In this document: positions 26,901 to 41,900 of the stretch, in pieces | Layout: every line of letters begins with the position of its first letter | Numbering within the stretch: position 1 is the stretch's first letter | NCBI GenBank assembly: GCA_903813345.2 | Contig: CAIIXF020000007.1 | Coordinates: 8,191,730 to 8,255,729, forward strand | Length of the DNA stretch: 64,000 nucleotides | Origin: Owenia fusiformis | Taxonomy: Eukaryota > Annelida > Polychaeta > Sabellida > Oweniidae | Reading direction: 5' to 3' | Notes under the pieces: model-generated | Database searches by the model: none | Told to the model about the DNA's origin: nothing | The model's input: the letters and a program-made list of their open reading frames with translations, nothing else | Position numbers and translations under genes: made by a program

Positions 26901-29900
26901 TAATTCCACAGCACCTGCCTTAACAGACGTTGGACCTGCGAGACAAAGCCATGTCCGGGAATATGCACCAACTGGGGATCTTCCCATCATATCACATTTG
27001 ATGGGAGCGAGTTTCAGTTTGCCGGCACCTGTGAATATGTGATGGTAGCTTCAGCCGCATCGAACAATTACAAGTTTATTGTAACGACTGAGAATGTGGC
27101 CTGTGGTACCAGTGGCGTCACGTGCACAAAGTCTGTCAAATTCAGCCTTGGCACCCCAGGTAAATTGGTAATATTCTTGAAGTTGATTGGTTTAGGTCCT
27201 GGTCACATGTGGTGTGATGGTGATTGTTTGGATTGATGGTTGAAACAGCCATTTTAACGTTGTACAGAAGAAATCGATGTTGTACGAAATTTACATCTCA
27301 TCCTTGACAGTTTGATAACCATTTATGAATAATTTTGGGCATGTTTTGTAAACACATATTTTACAAGTAGGAATACTATTTGTTGATCACAGTAGAGAAT
27401 ACATCATTTATATAATATTTAAATAATGTCAAAGACTTTAACTACATATCTCAAAAATGTATTTGGCATTAAACAACATACTAATCTGACATTGCAGGAA
27501 CCAGCAGTTACGTTGAAATGCAGCTCATAAGAGACCGAAATATTGTCGTGCCTAGCAACGCACCATTTAGCGTCCAAGAAGTCGGTCTATATGTGTTTGT
27601 GGTAACGGACATTGGCGTGACCCTCATGTGGGATAAAGGAACACGGCTCTACATAAGACTCGATAGCAGACATTCCGGAAAGGTAAATGCACCATACATT
27701 ATGTACACGTCGTCATAGTTTCCGAGCATACAACTCAAATTTGGCAAAACCTTTCTTGGCTTATAACACTTGTTTAGGAGAAATACTAGACATGTGAAAA
27801 GATATTTGTATACAAAATTTACTATATTACATTAAAACATATAAAGAGATGACTCCAATGTTTATACATGTATGTTAGATTGATTGAATATACCTTTGTA
27901 CGGATGTATGGTGCAACTGCTGACCATTTACACTATTTGCTCAGGTTGAGGGTCTTTGTGGCGACTATAATGGTGACGAGTCAAATGACTTTACTCCTCC
28001 AAACGGCGGCATGCCTCTGACGAAACCAGAGGACTTTGGTGAAAGTTGGAAGGTGCACAGTTATTGTGAAAAAGCTACTTCCGTCCCCGGAGCCTGTGAG
28101 CATTCACCGTACAGAAAACCATGGGCCCAGAAAGAGTGCGGTATTATCGCCGGTGATCTTTTCGCTGAATGCCACGGAGAAGTACCATACCAATCCTATT
28201 TGGAAAGGTGAATAGTATTTTCAAATGAAAAGTGTGCTACAAGGAAAACTAAAGAGCAGTATAACAAAGAAAATGAAAATTCAAGAGTACAATCGGTCAT
28301 GAAGAAAACAAATTTCACGTTGTTCTGACAATGTCCCAATATACAAAGAAAAAGTAACATCCCTTCCCCAGTATTCTAAAGGTGTACCAAATGCTATGGA
28401 AAATGACTTACCTATAACGTTACCTATACAAACCTCTGAAAAGCACGAAGTCGTTCATATGGTCAAACTCTTTATATGACACTCACCAATTGTCTAATTG
28501 ATTCTGTTTCCATTTGTATCATAGATGTATTTATGACACATGTGCCTGTGATATGGGAGGGGACTGCGAATGTCTTTGTACCGCCATAGCTGCATACGCT
28601 CAAGAATGTACACTGAAGGGAGTTGAAGTTCGCTGGAGGTCACAAGAACTATGTCGTAAGTAACTTAGTCTCTTTGGAAACACAATAGAACGTGATCATG
28701 GTAATATCCTTAAATTATACGCTGTGCTTAGTAGGCTCCGAACGACAGGCCAAGAAAGAGTACTTACAGCACTATACATACCTACAAAACTTAATTTTGA
28801 CGTTGTCTTCATTATGTGTAGTTGCCGTTCGTTGCTCATTACTTTCTACATCTTCTAAAATATGTCTATTTTATAAACATTTAGCTATGCAATGTGAAGA
28901 CTGTATGGAATACCAACCATGTGTGAGTCTTTGTCCACCTCGAACCTGTGAAAACAGAAATGAATACGACTCCATTTTGAGCACGTGTGATGACATCATG
29001 TGTGTAGAGGGGTGCGATTATACACCTTGCCCCCCAGGCCAAATATTCCTGAACAATACTCATCCACCCAAGTGTATCCCCGAGGTTATCTGCAGATCAA
29101 CTTGTATTGTCAATGGTAAAGAATACGTTGAGGGTCAGCCTATTACCGATCCAGCCGTCTGTGACCCATGCCAAGTATGGTAAGTTGAGATTTCAATTTT
29201 CCATACATTTACTCATACATACAGAACATAAATGTTATCTCTACGCTTGGCTCTGGGATATCTTAACTGTGATATGTTTTCGTTTTAGCTTTTGCGAAGG
29301 TGGCTACGTCAAGAAAACTGGAACACCATGCTCTACAGTCAGTAGACCTATTACAACTGGTCCAACCGGCGTAACCATTACACCTACTGGTATAACCAGA
29401 CCAAGCACCGGACTGACGGTTACCATCACCGAACGTCCACCAACTGGCTCCCCAACTGTCGGCACCGGGACCACAACTGTCGGCACAGGCCCAACTACTC
29501 CACCCCCAAGTGCAACAACGCCAAAAGTGGGAGTTACCACAACACCAACGACTGTTACTACATTCGAGCCGGTCTGTTTGGAAGATGGATGGACCCAGTG
29601 GATGAGTAGCTTTATCCCTACACCACTGAACCAGGGAGATCTGGAAACGTATCCTAATTTGAGAAAAGCCTACCAATTCTGTAGCTTTAACGAAATTACA
29701 GCCGTTCAATGTAGAGTCATTGGTACAAACACAATGGCTGACTACTCCGGTCAAACCGTCACCTGTAGTATGGATAACGGTCTTATATGTTACAACAAGG
29801 ACCAGGAGGCAAACACATGCTATGATTATGAGGTTAGGGTATATTGTGAGTGTACAGAGGCTACTACACCTGTTGTACCACCGAGTGGCGAATCGACCAC

Positions 29901-32900
29901 ACCAAGTGAGGTGACGACCCCTGGTGGCACTCTACCACCGGGTGTCTCTACAACAGCTTGTGAATATTGGAGTGAATGGATGAACGCCTACACACCCGAC
30001 GATGAAGGTTAGTATGCAACCTTTCAGTTAATAGCATGTATGACATTTCATCTAGATATCAACGCATTTTGTTTGTACGTTTCTCATTGGTATTCTCGTA
30101 TTATAGGTGACAAAGAACTTCTTCCAACTCTTAGAGGCTTTTATGACTTCTGTGAAAGCAAATACATTTCTGAGGTGAGATGTCGAGCTGCTGAGTCACA
30201 AGTACCTTCTGAGTTTACTGGCCAAGATACACAGTGTGGAGTGGAAGTTCCTGGCTTCAGATGCAGTAACGATGGTACACCTGACGGAACTTGTCTGGAT
30301 TACGAAATACAAGTGAAATGTGAATGTACGGTTCAAGGTACAACTCCAGGAGGGGAGGGTACCACACCAGGAGAGGTCACTGGAACACCTAAACCAAAAA
30401 CCCCTGGTACTGAAGAAACACAGGGACCAACTGGAGCCACAACTCCTAAGCCAACTGGCCCAACTGGTCAACCACCAACAGGCACCCCAGGTACTGGTAC
30501 ACCAGGTATTGGATCAACTGAAACACCAAAAACACCAGAAACACCAGTCACCGGTACGCCAGGATCACCAATTACTGGATCAACTGAAGGACCTGGAACA
30601 ACAGAGACTGGTACACCAGGACCCAGCACACCGGGTACGGGTGGCACAGAATCAACTGGAGCAACAACTCCACGACCAACTGGCCCAACAAGCAAACCTC
30701 CGACAGGAACGACCCCACGTGTGCCAGAGTGTGAGAGGACAGGCTGGACCGAGTGGATCGACACAGACAGTCCTACTACTGGGGCAGGCGATATTGAGAG
30801 TGTAACTGATATCATCAATACTGTAGATGGTATGTGCCCACAAGATATGGTCTCTGCAATTCAATGTAGGGATGCTAATACCAAGGATGGGGTAGGTCTG
30901 ACTGATGATTCTGAAGTAATCTGTACAATCCAAGATGGTCTCGTGTGCTTAAGCAGCAAACAGGCTGATGGTCAGTGTGAGAACTACGAAGTGAGATTCT
31001 TCTGCAAGTGTACAGAGGAAAGTAAGTATTGGTTCTTTTTAAAATTACATATTATTGCATTTGATTAATGAGCTTTATGATCAGTTTAATGAAATAATGC
31101 ATTTAATTGTCTATAAATATTGTTACCAATCATTAAGCATCCCCTCCATTTTTGCACTTTGAATCTTAATTACCTTCATCGATTGATAAGTGCACAGATC
31201 CTTTGTTTGTCACCCCTACAGATCTGGTCATGGCTTTAAGTTCTAGAATTGTTCTCGTGTAATAGTACCGTATATGGGTATGTGTTGCCTCTTGGGATTC
31301 CTGATTTGCATTATGTTATTTTCCTATAATTTAGTTTGTGACAAACCAATCATATCTGAGGATGGCAATATTGAGGATAGTCAGCTGAGTTCAACAGGAT
31401 ATTGGGGCACTGATCCAAGACACGGACCCCAGAGATCAAGACTGGACACCGTCCTAGGCCCAGGGGGATACGGTGGCTGGACTGCACGAGTCAATGACCA
31501 GGAACAATGGATCAAGGTAACATACTCATAATTAAACATTATTTAATTAACCTGTCAAGTGTTTCACTGTTGTATCAGAGAGTTAAATAACACAATTACT
31601 AAATCGTTCAGATATACAGGGTGGGCCAAAAAAAACCAATACCCAACTTTAAATCAGAATGAAAATAGCTATGTTCAGTATGATACATTGATTTATATAT
31701 CATTTTAAAGGTAAACCATTTTCGAACAAATTGGTATATAACAATATGTCATGAAATCAATATTAAAGTTTTATTATGCTTATTTGGGAGGCCGGGTCGG
31801 TATTTAAGGTATCTAGATTTTAGGGAGAAAATAGTAAATCTGCGGAATAATGTTAATTTTTTATTTATAGAATATCATTCAGTTAGGTGAATACAAGCTT
31901 GTATATTTGCACATTGTGTGACTAAACTTATTGTTTATGAATTTCAGTGTTGTTTATTATCAATAAGTACTCAATAAGGGGTCTGTTAAAAGACATTAAA
32001 CGGATATGTGACAAGGATTTATTTTCCAACAAGACATTGCCTCGTACTATAGACCAAAGGAGACATTGGCATTTCTTTGCAAACAAGGTGTCAATTTGAT
32101 TGATCTCAATGCTTGGCCACCCAACAGCCCCGATGCTAATGTGTTTGATTACCATACATGGAGCCATCTCGAGGAAATGGTACAATCAAATGCATCCAAT
32201 AAACAGCATTGATGAGCTGAAACAGAATCCTAAAGTGCTGAAATGAATTGTAACAGAAATCTCTCAAGAAGGCTATTAATAGATTGCGCTACCACTTGAA
32301 GCTTATTGTTGATGCAGAGGGGAGGGGGTAGGGGTATATTGAGCAATTGTTAAAATTCTTTAAATAAACAAAGTGTAAAATCTTATTAAACAATACTGAA
32401 ATTGATAAACAATAAATTTAGTCACACAATGATGCAAATATCAATATCCAAGCATGTTTTCACCTAACAAAAGAATGATATTCTATAAATAAAAAATTAA
32501 CATAATTCCGCAGATTTACTATTTTCTCCCTTTAATCTGGAGACCTTAAATAGCAACCCGGCCTCCAAAATAAGTATAATAAAACTTTAGTATTGATTTC
32601 ATGATATAGTGTTATATACCAAATTGTTTGAAATTGTATAACCTTTAAAATGATATGTAAGTCAATGTACCATATTGAACGTAACTATTTTTATCCTGAT
32701 TTGAAGTTGGGTATTGGTTTTTTTTGGCCCACCCTGTATATATAAAACTGAAAAATTATTTTAGATCTTCGTGGTGCAAAGAAAGTGAAACTACGCCAGC
32801 AGTAAAACCTTCAATAATGAAAATTCAATGTATGTAATCATACTCATTGTATATCTGCTGCATTTGAATTTCCAGCATACGTTCATTAATTTGATGCTTT

Positions 32901-35900
32901 TGTTTAAATAAAGGTTGATTTCGGAACACCAATAGAGGTTGCAGGGTTGGTCACACAAGGTCGCTCAGATAAGCCCGAGTGGGTGAAAAGCTACCGAGTC
33001 ATACTGAGTGATGACAACTGTGAAAACTTCTTTTATATGACCACTGAAGATGGCACAACCCCAAAGGTAAAATATCCATTTAAAGTGGTTTATGCATTAA
33101 TTTACTGTTAAGATACATGAGAATCTATAGATTAATAATTGTCGTTTTGATTTAGATTTTTGATGCAAACCTTGACCAGAACACCCAAGTAAAAATCATG
33201 TTCGATAACATCCCTACGACACGTTGCATTGGAATCAACCCCATAGATTGGCATAGCGCTATTAGTTTACGATGGGATGTACTGGGATGTAGGCAGCCAA
33301 GTAAGTGATGAACCATTTTATCTTCACATTTAATACTAATATTGCTATAAGGTTACTCTGATTTTTATGTCACCACCAAAAAGAGATAATATATTGTTAT
33401 GGTCTCCGTTTTTGTGACGGCAGTTGGTGGTTGGCGTCTGTAACAAATTCTTAGAGTTCCAATAATTTAACAAATACTGTTTAGACTGCCATCATTTTTT
33501 CTAAATCATCGTCGAGTTCTCAGAAGTTTAAATCTGACTTTATGTTTGAAATTTGACCTTCCAATGTCAAAAAAGGTCTTCTTTTGACTCGCTCCAAATT
33601 GACCAAATGTTTTTTTCAAAATCATCTACAAGTTCTCAGAAGCTCAAATCTGACTTTAGATTTGACCTTCAATGACCTTCTCAAGGTCAAAAAGATCTTT
33701 TTACAACTTGCTTCAATCTGACCAAACTTTTAAAAATTCATTTACAAATTCTCGCAAGCTAGAATCTGACTTTAGATTTGAGATTGATGACCTTCTCAAG
33801 GCCTTGTATAGGTATAACCTTTCAATCTATTTTAATTTTTATAATAATTCCTATTTGATAAGGTACACCTGGAACTCCTGGAACAACAGGCACTGAACCA
33901 ACTGAAGGAACACCAGGAACAGGAACCCCGGGTACTGAAAAGCCACCAACTGGTACTACACCAGCTGAAGGAACTGGGTCAACTGGAACAACACCAACTG
34001 AAGTAACTTGGTCAACTGGACCTCCAGGAACTGGAACCCCGGTTACCGGGACACCACCCACTGGACAGCCACCAAGCGGCACTCCACCAACTGAAGGCAC
34101 TGAACCAACTGGAACAACACCAACTGAAGTAACTGGGCCAACTGGACCTCCAGGAACTGGCACACCAGGGCCTGGGACACCAGGAACTGGAACCCCAGTT
34201 ACCGGGAAACCGCCCACTGGACAGCCACCAAGTGGCACTCCACCAACTGAGGAAACTGAGCCAACTGGAACAACACCAACTGAAGTAACTGGGCCAACTG
34301 GACCTCCAGGAACTGGCACACCAGGGCCTGGGACACCAGGAACTGGAACTCCAGTTACCGGGAAACCGCCCACTGGACAGCCACCAAGTGGCACTCCACC
34401 AACTGAGGAAACTGAGCCAACTGGAACAACACCAACTGAAGTAACTGGGCCAACTGGACCTCCAGGAACTGGCACACCAGGGCCTGGGACACCAGGAACT
34501 GGAACCCCAGTTACCGGGAAACCGCCCACTGGACAGCCACCAAGTGGCACTCCACCAACTGAGGAAACTGAGCCAACTGGAACAACACCAACTGAAGTAA
34601 CTGGGCCAACTGGACCTCCAGGAACTGGCACACCAGGGCCTGGGACACCAGGAACTGGAACCCCAGTTACCGGGAAACCGCCCACTGGACAGCCACCAAG
34701 CGGCACTCCACCAACTGAAGGCACAGAGCCAACTGGAACATCACCAACTGAAGAAACTGGGCCAACTGGAACTCAACCAACTGAGGCTACACCAGGGACT
34801 GGAACAGCAGGGACACCTGGAACAGGAACACCAATTACACCTCCAGTTACTCCAGAACAAACTACACCCAGATCAACAATACCAGCTAGTTGTTACGAAC
34901 ATGGTTGGACAGAATGGATGAACATCGACCACCCGGTGGTGAAATATCCTTTCGAAAATAATGGTGATGGTGATTATGAGCTCATTTCTGAGCTAAGGTA
35001 TTACTACGGATTTTGTGCAAAGCCAGACACAATCCAATGCAGAGTTGCTGGGTCCAATTCGATGTGGCACACGTCTGGCCACAATGGTATTGTATGCGAT
35101 CTGACACAGGGATTGATTTGTTTGAATGCTGCACAGGACTCCAAGATATGTGAGGATTTCGAAATTAGATTCTTCTGTGACTGTGAAGGTAATTTTGAAT
35201 ACTAAATTACACTGAATAAGGTCATATGAGTTTGTTTGGTTAAGAATAGTAGATCACAAAAGGAAACACAATATAAACAATTTTGTTAAAATCTGTACAC
35301 TTTATATTAAGTTACACACAATTACATGATTTTGATTTTTAGAGCCAACTGGAACCACACCAACAGGACCGATTCAAACTACTCCTGGTGCAACAGTGAG
35401 CCCAGTTACAACGGGCGTACCACTTACTACATGGGCTCCAATGTGTATAAAGACAGGATGGACTGACTGGATGAACTCCATAATGCCAAACAACAAGGGA
35501 GAATATGAAAGCATCCATAATTTGAGAACGAAGTTCCAATTCTGTGCCGATCCAGTTGCAATTGAATGTAAGGTGGCTGACACTGATATTCATTTTTACG
35601 AGGCTGGACAACAAGGTGTAACGTGTGACATCAACAGAGGTTTAATCTGTGAGCATGGTATGCAAGCACAAGGACAATGTTTTGACTATGAAGTCCGAGT
35701 TTTCTGTATTTGTCACCCGTCTACAGAGACTCCATCTACAACTCCAGGAACTGGTTCAACAGAGGAAACTGGACCAACTGGAACTCCAGGAACGGGCACA
35801 CCTGGGCCTGAGACACCAGGAACTGGAACCCCAGTTACTGGAAAACCACCCACTGGACAACCACCAAGTGGCACTCCACCAACTGAAGGCACTGAGGCAA

Positions 35901-38900
35901 CTGGAACAACACCAACTGAAGTAACTGGGCCAACAGGACCTCCAGGAACTGGCACACCCGGACCTGAGACACCGGGGACTGGAACCCCAGTTACTGGAAA
36001 ACCTCCCACTGGACAGCCACCAAGCGGCACTCCACCAACTGAAGGAACTAGGCCAACTGGAACAACACCAATTGAAGGAACTGGGCCAACTGGACCTCCA
36101 GGAACTGGTACACCTGGACCTGAGACACCAGGAACTGGAACCCCGGTTACCGGAAAACCACCCACTGGGCAACCACCAAGTGGCACTCCACCAACTGAAG
36201 GCACTGAGCCAACTGGAACAACACCAGCTGAAGTAACTGGGCCAACTGGAACTCCAGGAACTGGCACACCTGGGCCTGAGACACCAGGAACAACTGGAGC
36301 CCCGGGGACAGGAAAACCACCTACTGGACAGACACCAACTGGTACCCCACCAACAGAAGGTACAGGTTCACCAGGTACACCTGGAACTCCTGGAACTGTA
36401 CCGACCGGAACACCAGGAACAGGATCACCAAGTCCATCAACACCAACCAAGCCGGTTACACTTCCATACGAATGTGAAGTTGGTTGGACTGAATGGATCA
36501 ACATTGACAACCCAACAACTGGAAATGGAGACCAAGAAATTCCACAGTCTATCCCCGGCTACCCACAGACATGTACACCAGTCGGTGTGGAGTGTTATGA
36601 TGTTGAAACTGACAGGCCATCCTTCACCACGGGCCAGGATGTAACATGCCAAGCAGAAACAGGATTGAGTTGTATAAACTCTGCAACACAGACATGCAGA
36701 GACTACAAAGTCCGATTCTACTGTTTGTGTGAGTAATTTTACAATTTCAAATTGGTTTTGTTTTGTAATTATTATGTTTTGTGACATAAAGATATATAAA
36801 GTGTTGAAACCTATTTAACGAGTTAACTACCTTTCTAAATGTATGTTATATAACTTGTGCATGAATGTCTATTTTTGCACTAGACTTAGCCTTTGTTTAA
36901 TCAATATTTCAACAGGTCCAACACAACGCCCATCTACCACTGCTCCACCAACAACAACAGGTCCAAGTAGGATAACACCATCTATAGGAACTGGAACTGG
37001 ACCAACTAGAACACCAGGTACCGGACCTACTGGGACACCTGGCACGGGACCAACTGGAACACCGGGAACTGGATCAACTGAGGGCACACCTGGGACTGGA
37101 ACACCAGTCACAGGTCCCACTGGAACACCCTCAACAGAAGCTCCTACGACAGGGCCAGGAGAAATCATAGCATCACCTATCCCTCCTAAGTGTACTAGCC
37201 ATGGCTGGACTCGATACTTCAACAGTGATAGCCCAGATAACTATAACCAAGGAGATTATGAGACCATAGAGAGACTACGAAAGGCCTTCCAATTTTGTTT
37301 CGATGACCAGATAGTTGGTGTTGAATGTGTTATTGCTGGAACAGATGATCCAGCTCATACCACTGGTCAAGTAACTTCATGTACACAAGAGTCTGGATTT
37401 GTTTGTCGTGACGAAGATCAACCCAATGGTGAGGTCTGTCTTGACTATGCTGTCCGCTTCTTCTGTTTCTGTACGCCTCCAACTGAGGTACCAACAACAC
37501 CACCACGTACAGGACCAACTGAGGGAACTGGTACACCAGGAACCTCACCACCTGAGGGAACTGGCACACCCGGACCTGAGACACCTGGAACTGGAACCCC
37601 AGTTACTGGAAAACCACCCACTGGACAGCCACCAAGTGGTACTCCACCGACTGAAGGAACTAGGCCAACTGGAACATCACCACCTGAAGGAACTGGGCCA
37701 ACTGGAACAACACCAATTGAGGGAACAGGACCAACTGGACCTCCAGGAACTGGCACACCAGGGCCTGAGACACCAGGAACTGGAACCCCAGTTACTGGTA
37801 AACCACCCACTGGACAGCCACCAAGTGGTACTCCACCGACTGAAGGAACTAGGCCAACTGGAACATCACCACCTGAAGGAACTGGGCCAACTAGAACAAC
37901 TCCAATTGAGGGAACAGGACCAACTGGACCTCCAGGAACTGGCACACCAGGGCCTGAGACACCAGGAACTGGAACCCCAGTTACCGGAAAACCACCCACT
38001 GGACAGCCACCAAGTGGTACACCACCAACTGAAGGGACACCAGAAACTGGAAAAACTACTGAACCAACGGCACCTGCACCGACAACACCAGGTACGAAAT
38101 TATAACAAAGATTAATTAATTGTATCTAAAGAATCACTTAAGTACTGATTGGTTAAGATCTTTCTAATTTCCAACCTTATTTAATTTAGGTGAGTGTCCA
38201 GATGGACTAGAGTGGTCTGAGTGTGCGTACAAGTGCAACCAGTTGTGTAACTACTTCATGGGAACATGGACCATCGAAGAGGTCTGTGAAAAGGAAGACA
38301 ACTGTGTTGCATCTTGTAAACCACCAGTTGAATGCAATGAATCAGAGAGATACAGGGATCCAAATACCTGTGTGGAACCAATCCACTGTACTTGTAGAGA
38401 CCTGGATGGGAACGAAGTACCGGTAAGTCTTTAATTACATTCTATTTAATTGGCGTATATTCTCTCAATTAAGAAATTTGTCCTAAATACATGAGTACCT
38501 TCAAATTATCTAGTTGCTTTCTTGATATTGACTTGAAAGTGCATTGTGATTTCATCCATATGTATGTCATAGCGAGTATACTGGATGTACTACAGTTGTG
38601 ACACTGGTATCTCATAAAAACTTATTTGAGAAAATATTAAGTTTTGGTAACCATTCATTCAGAAACATAACAACGTTAATCACATAATATTTGCTCTATA
38701 TGCAAAGAGAGTTGAAGTATGACGACTCTAATGAATATGTTGATTTTTCCAGAATGGCGCAGTCTGGGAGGTTGACGAATGCACAGAGTGCATGTGTTGG
38801 GATAACAGTGTTAATTGTGCAACAACTCCTGGTTGTGTGCCGTCTACAACTCCTGCACCAACCACACAAGCGACTACCCCTGTAGAAACAGAGCAGCCAA

Positions 38901-41900
38901 CAACAGGTTTGGCATTTAACACAAACGGAGTCAAATACATTGACAAACATGTAAAATTAGTTATTTTGATCGTAATTGAAGCACGCCAAATATCTAAATG
39001 TCTAGTTGAGATGTATTCTAAAAACTAAGTAATATTCGAATCGGAGGATGTATTCATTTACTTTCGTTATTATAGACCTGTCAACTAACTCGTTTCATTT
39101 TAGTTGGAGTCTGTGAGGAGCCAATGGGACTTGAATACGACACAATTATTAAGGACTCCCAGATCACTGCCTCATCAGAGTTCGATTACAGATATTCTGC
39201 ACCAAGAGGACGTATCAATACTGAGCCTGAGGATGATTTGGCCGGAGCATGGGTACCAAGGTAAAAATTTACATCCAATACAACACACAGAACAAGGTTG
39301 CAATTGTGAATATGAAAAGAGCAATATATTGTTTCATCTGCGATATGAACACTGAGCACTGAGTGCTTGTTAGAAATGCGAATTGACTGGTACATCAAAT
39401 ACTCAGATAATAACCTGCTTGGAACTTATCAATCGTTAATGTTAATTACTATTGTTTTATTACTTTTAAATTCTAAACATTTTGTTTATTTAGATTCAAC
39501 GAACCAGGCCAATGGATTCAGGTTGATTTTGAGGAGCCTACTCTTATATCAGGAGTTGTGACCCAGGGTAGAGAAGACCAACCCCAATGGGTACAATCAT
39601 TCATTGTACTGATTAGTGAAGATGGCGTCAATTTTACTCCATACACTGATTACCCAGGAGAACTAGCTAAGATATTCCCAGGAAACACAGACCAAAATAC
39701 ACTGGTTAAGAACCCATTTAATCGCAATATTATCGCCCAGGTTATCCGTATTCAGCCCGTAACATGGGAAGACGCCATTGCCATTAGGTTCAATGTACTT
39801 GGTTGTGCGGAGAAAACAACACCCTTACCTGGAACAACCGGAACTGGAACTCCAGGAACTGGGACCCCAGGTACTGTAAAACCAACCACTGGACAACCAC
39901 CAAGTGGCACTCCATCAACTGAAGGAACTAGGCCAACTGAGGGAACACCAGGAACTGGAACTCCCCCAACTGAGGGAACAACAAAAAGTAGCACAAGTAA
40001 AAAATGCCTCATATGCTCATAAGAACACATGTATCTAACGATATAATTTATTTGATAGTAATGATGATGCACTGTGACTTTTCAAGAGATTTCAGAAAAT
40101 ATGAAGTATTTTTACAAATGAATGATAGTAGACACTGGTTTCTTGTTTTACAATAGTAGATGAGGCTTTTCAGACGGTCGTCCCTAGAGCTTAAATTCAT
40201 TTGATTGTGAGAAATATAATTTTATCCACAAAAGCAATATCATTAAAATTTTGTTTGGTAATTTCAAAATTTTATTTTTTATTTTGAAAAAATAATGTAA
40301 TGTATTTTACTAATTATCTAGATGTGATATCACACCCATATACACAGAGTAATCAATTTTTCTGTCTATTCACTAATATTGGCATTAACATGTTTTATTT
40401 AAAAGACGTTTACCTCGCCTGTTGAAAGAATAAGAAAAGCAATAAACTTAAAAACAGAATAGACAATTTTCATTTTCGTTGTGTTATACCATAGACCTGT
40501 TATCTAACAATGTCTTGTTTTAGTTGGAGTCTGTGAGGAGCCAATGGGACTTGAATACGACACAATTATCAAGGACTCCCAGATCACTGCTTCATCAGAG
40601 TTCGATTACAGATATTCTGCACCAAGAGGACGTATTAATACTGAACCGGAGGATGATTTGGCTGGAGCATGGGTACCAAGGTACGTAAAAGATTTAATTT
40701 GAATACAACAAACGTCATCAAGGTTCTAAATATGAAAAGAAACAAATACTGTCACAGGGTTGATGTGTTAATTGCTAAAAGCAAGTACAGATTGAAACCT
40801 TTATAATTTTTTATATTTTAAACGTTTTGTCTATTTAGATTCAACGAACCAGGCCAATGGATTCAAGTTGATTTTGAGGAGCCTACTCTTATATCAGGAG
40901 TTGTGACCCAGGGTAGAGAAGACCAACCCCAATGGGTACAATCATTCATTGTACTGATTAGTGAAGATGGCGTCAATTTTACTCCATACACTGATAACCC
41001 AGGAGAACCGCCTAAGATATTCCCAGGAAACACAGACCAAAATACACTGGTTAAGAACCCATTTAATCGCAATATTATCGCCCAGGTTATCCGTATTCAA
41101 CCCGTAACATGGGAAGACACCATTGCCATTAGGTTCAATGTACTTGGTTGTGCGGAGAAAACAACACCCTTACCTGGAACAACCGGAACTGGAACTCCAG
41201 GAACTGAGACCCCAGGTACTGGAAAACCAACCACTGGACAACCACCAAGTGGCACTCCATCAACTGAAGGAACTAGGCCAACTGAGGGAACACCAGGAAC
41301 TGGAACTCCTCCAACTGAGGGAACAACAGAAAGTAGCACAAGTAAAAAATGCCTGATATACTCATAAGAACACATGTATCTAACGATATAATTTATTTAA
41401 AAGTAATGATGATGCACTGTGACTTTTCAAGAGATTTCATAAAATATGAAGTATTTTTACATATGAATGATAGTAGACACTGGTTTCTTGTTTTACAATA
41501 GTAAATGAGGCTTTTCAGACGGTTGTCCCTAAAGCTTAAATTGATTTGATTGTGAGAAATATAATTTTATCCACAAAAGCAATATCATTAAATTTTTTTA
41601 TGGTTATTCTAAAATTTTATTTCAAAAATAATGTATTTTACTAATTATCTAGATGTGATATCACACCACCCATATACACAGAGTAATCAATTATTCTGTC
41701 TATTCACTAATATTGGCATAAACATGTTATATTTCAAAGACGTTTACCTCGCCTGTTGAAAGAATAAGAAAAGCAATAAACTTAAAAACAGAAGAGACAA
41801 TTTTCATTTTCGTTGTGTTATACCATAGACCTGTTATCTAACAATGTCTTGTTTTAGTTGGAGTCTGTGAGGAGCCAATGGGACTTGAATACGACACAAT

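Noticed and set aside
33822-38000. Long antisense ORFs (e.g. 33822-34724, 35713-36510, 37445-37999) encoding [17 protein letters not shown] repeats
   Set aside because: They are reverse-strand shadows of PTS arrays. Stop-free periods divisible by three stay open in several frames, and there is no start, splice or domain evidence.
39997-40022. Protein ends after discoidin copies A and B ([16 protein letters not shown] stops)
   Set aside because: These codons are intronic; donors GTAAAA at 39997 and 41342 join in phase to the next cassette.
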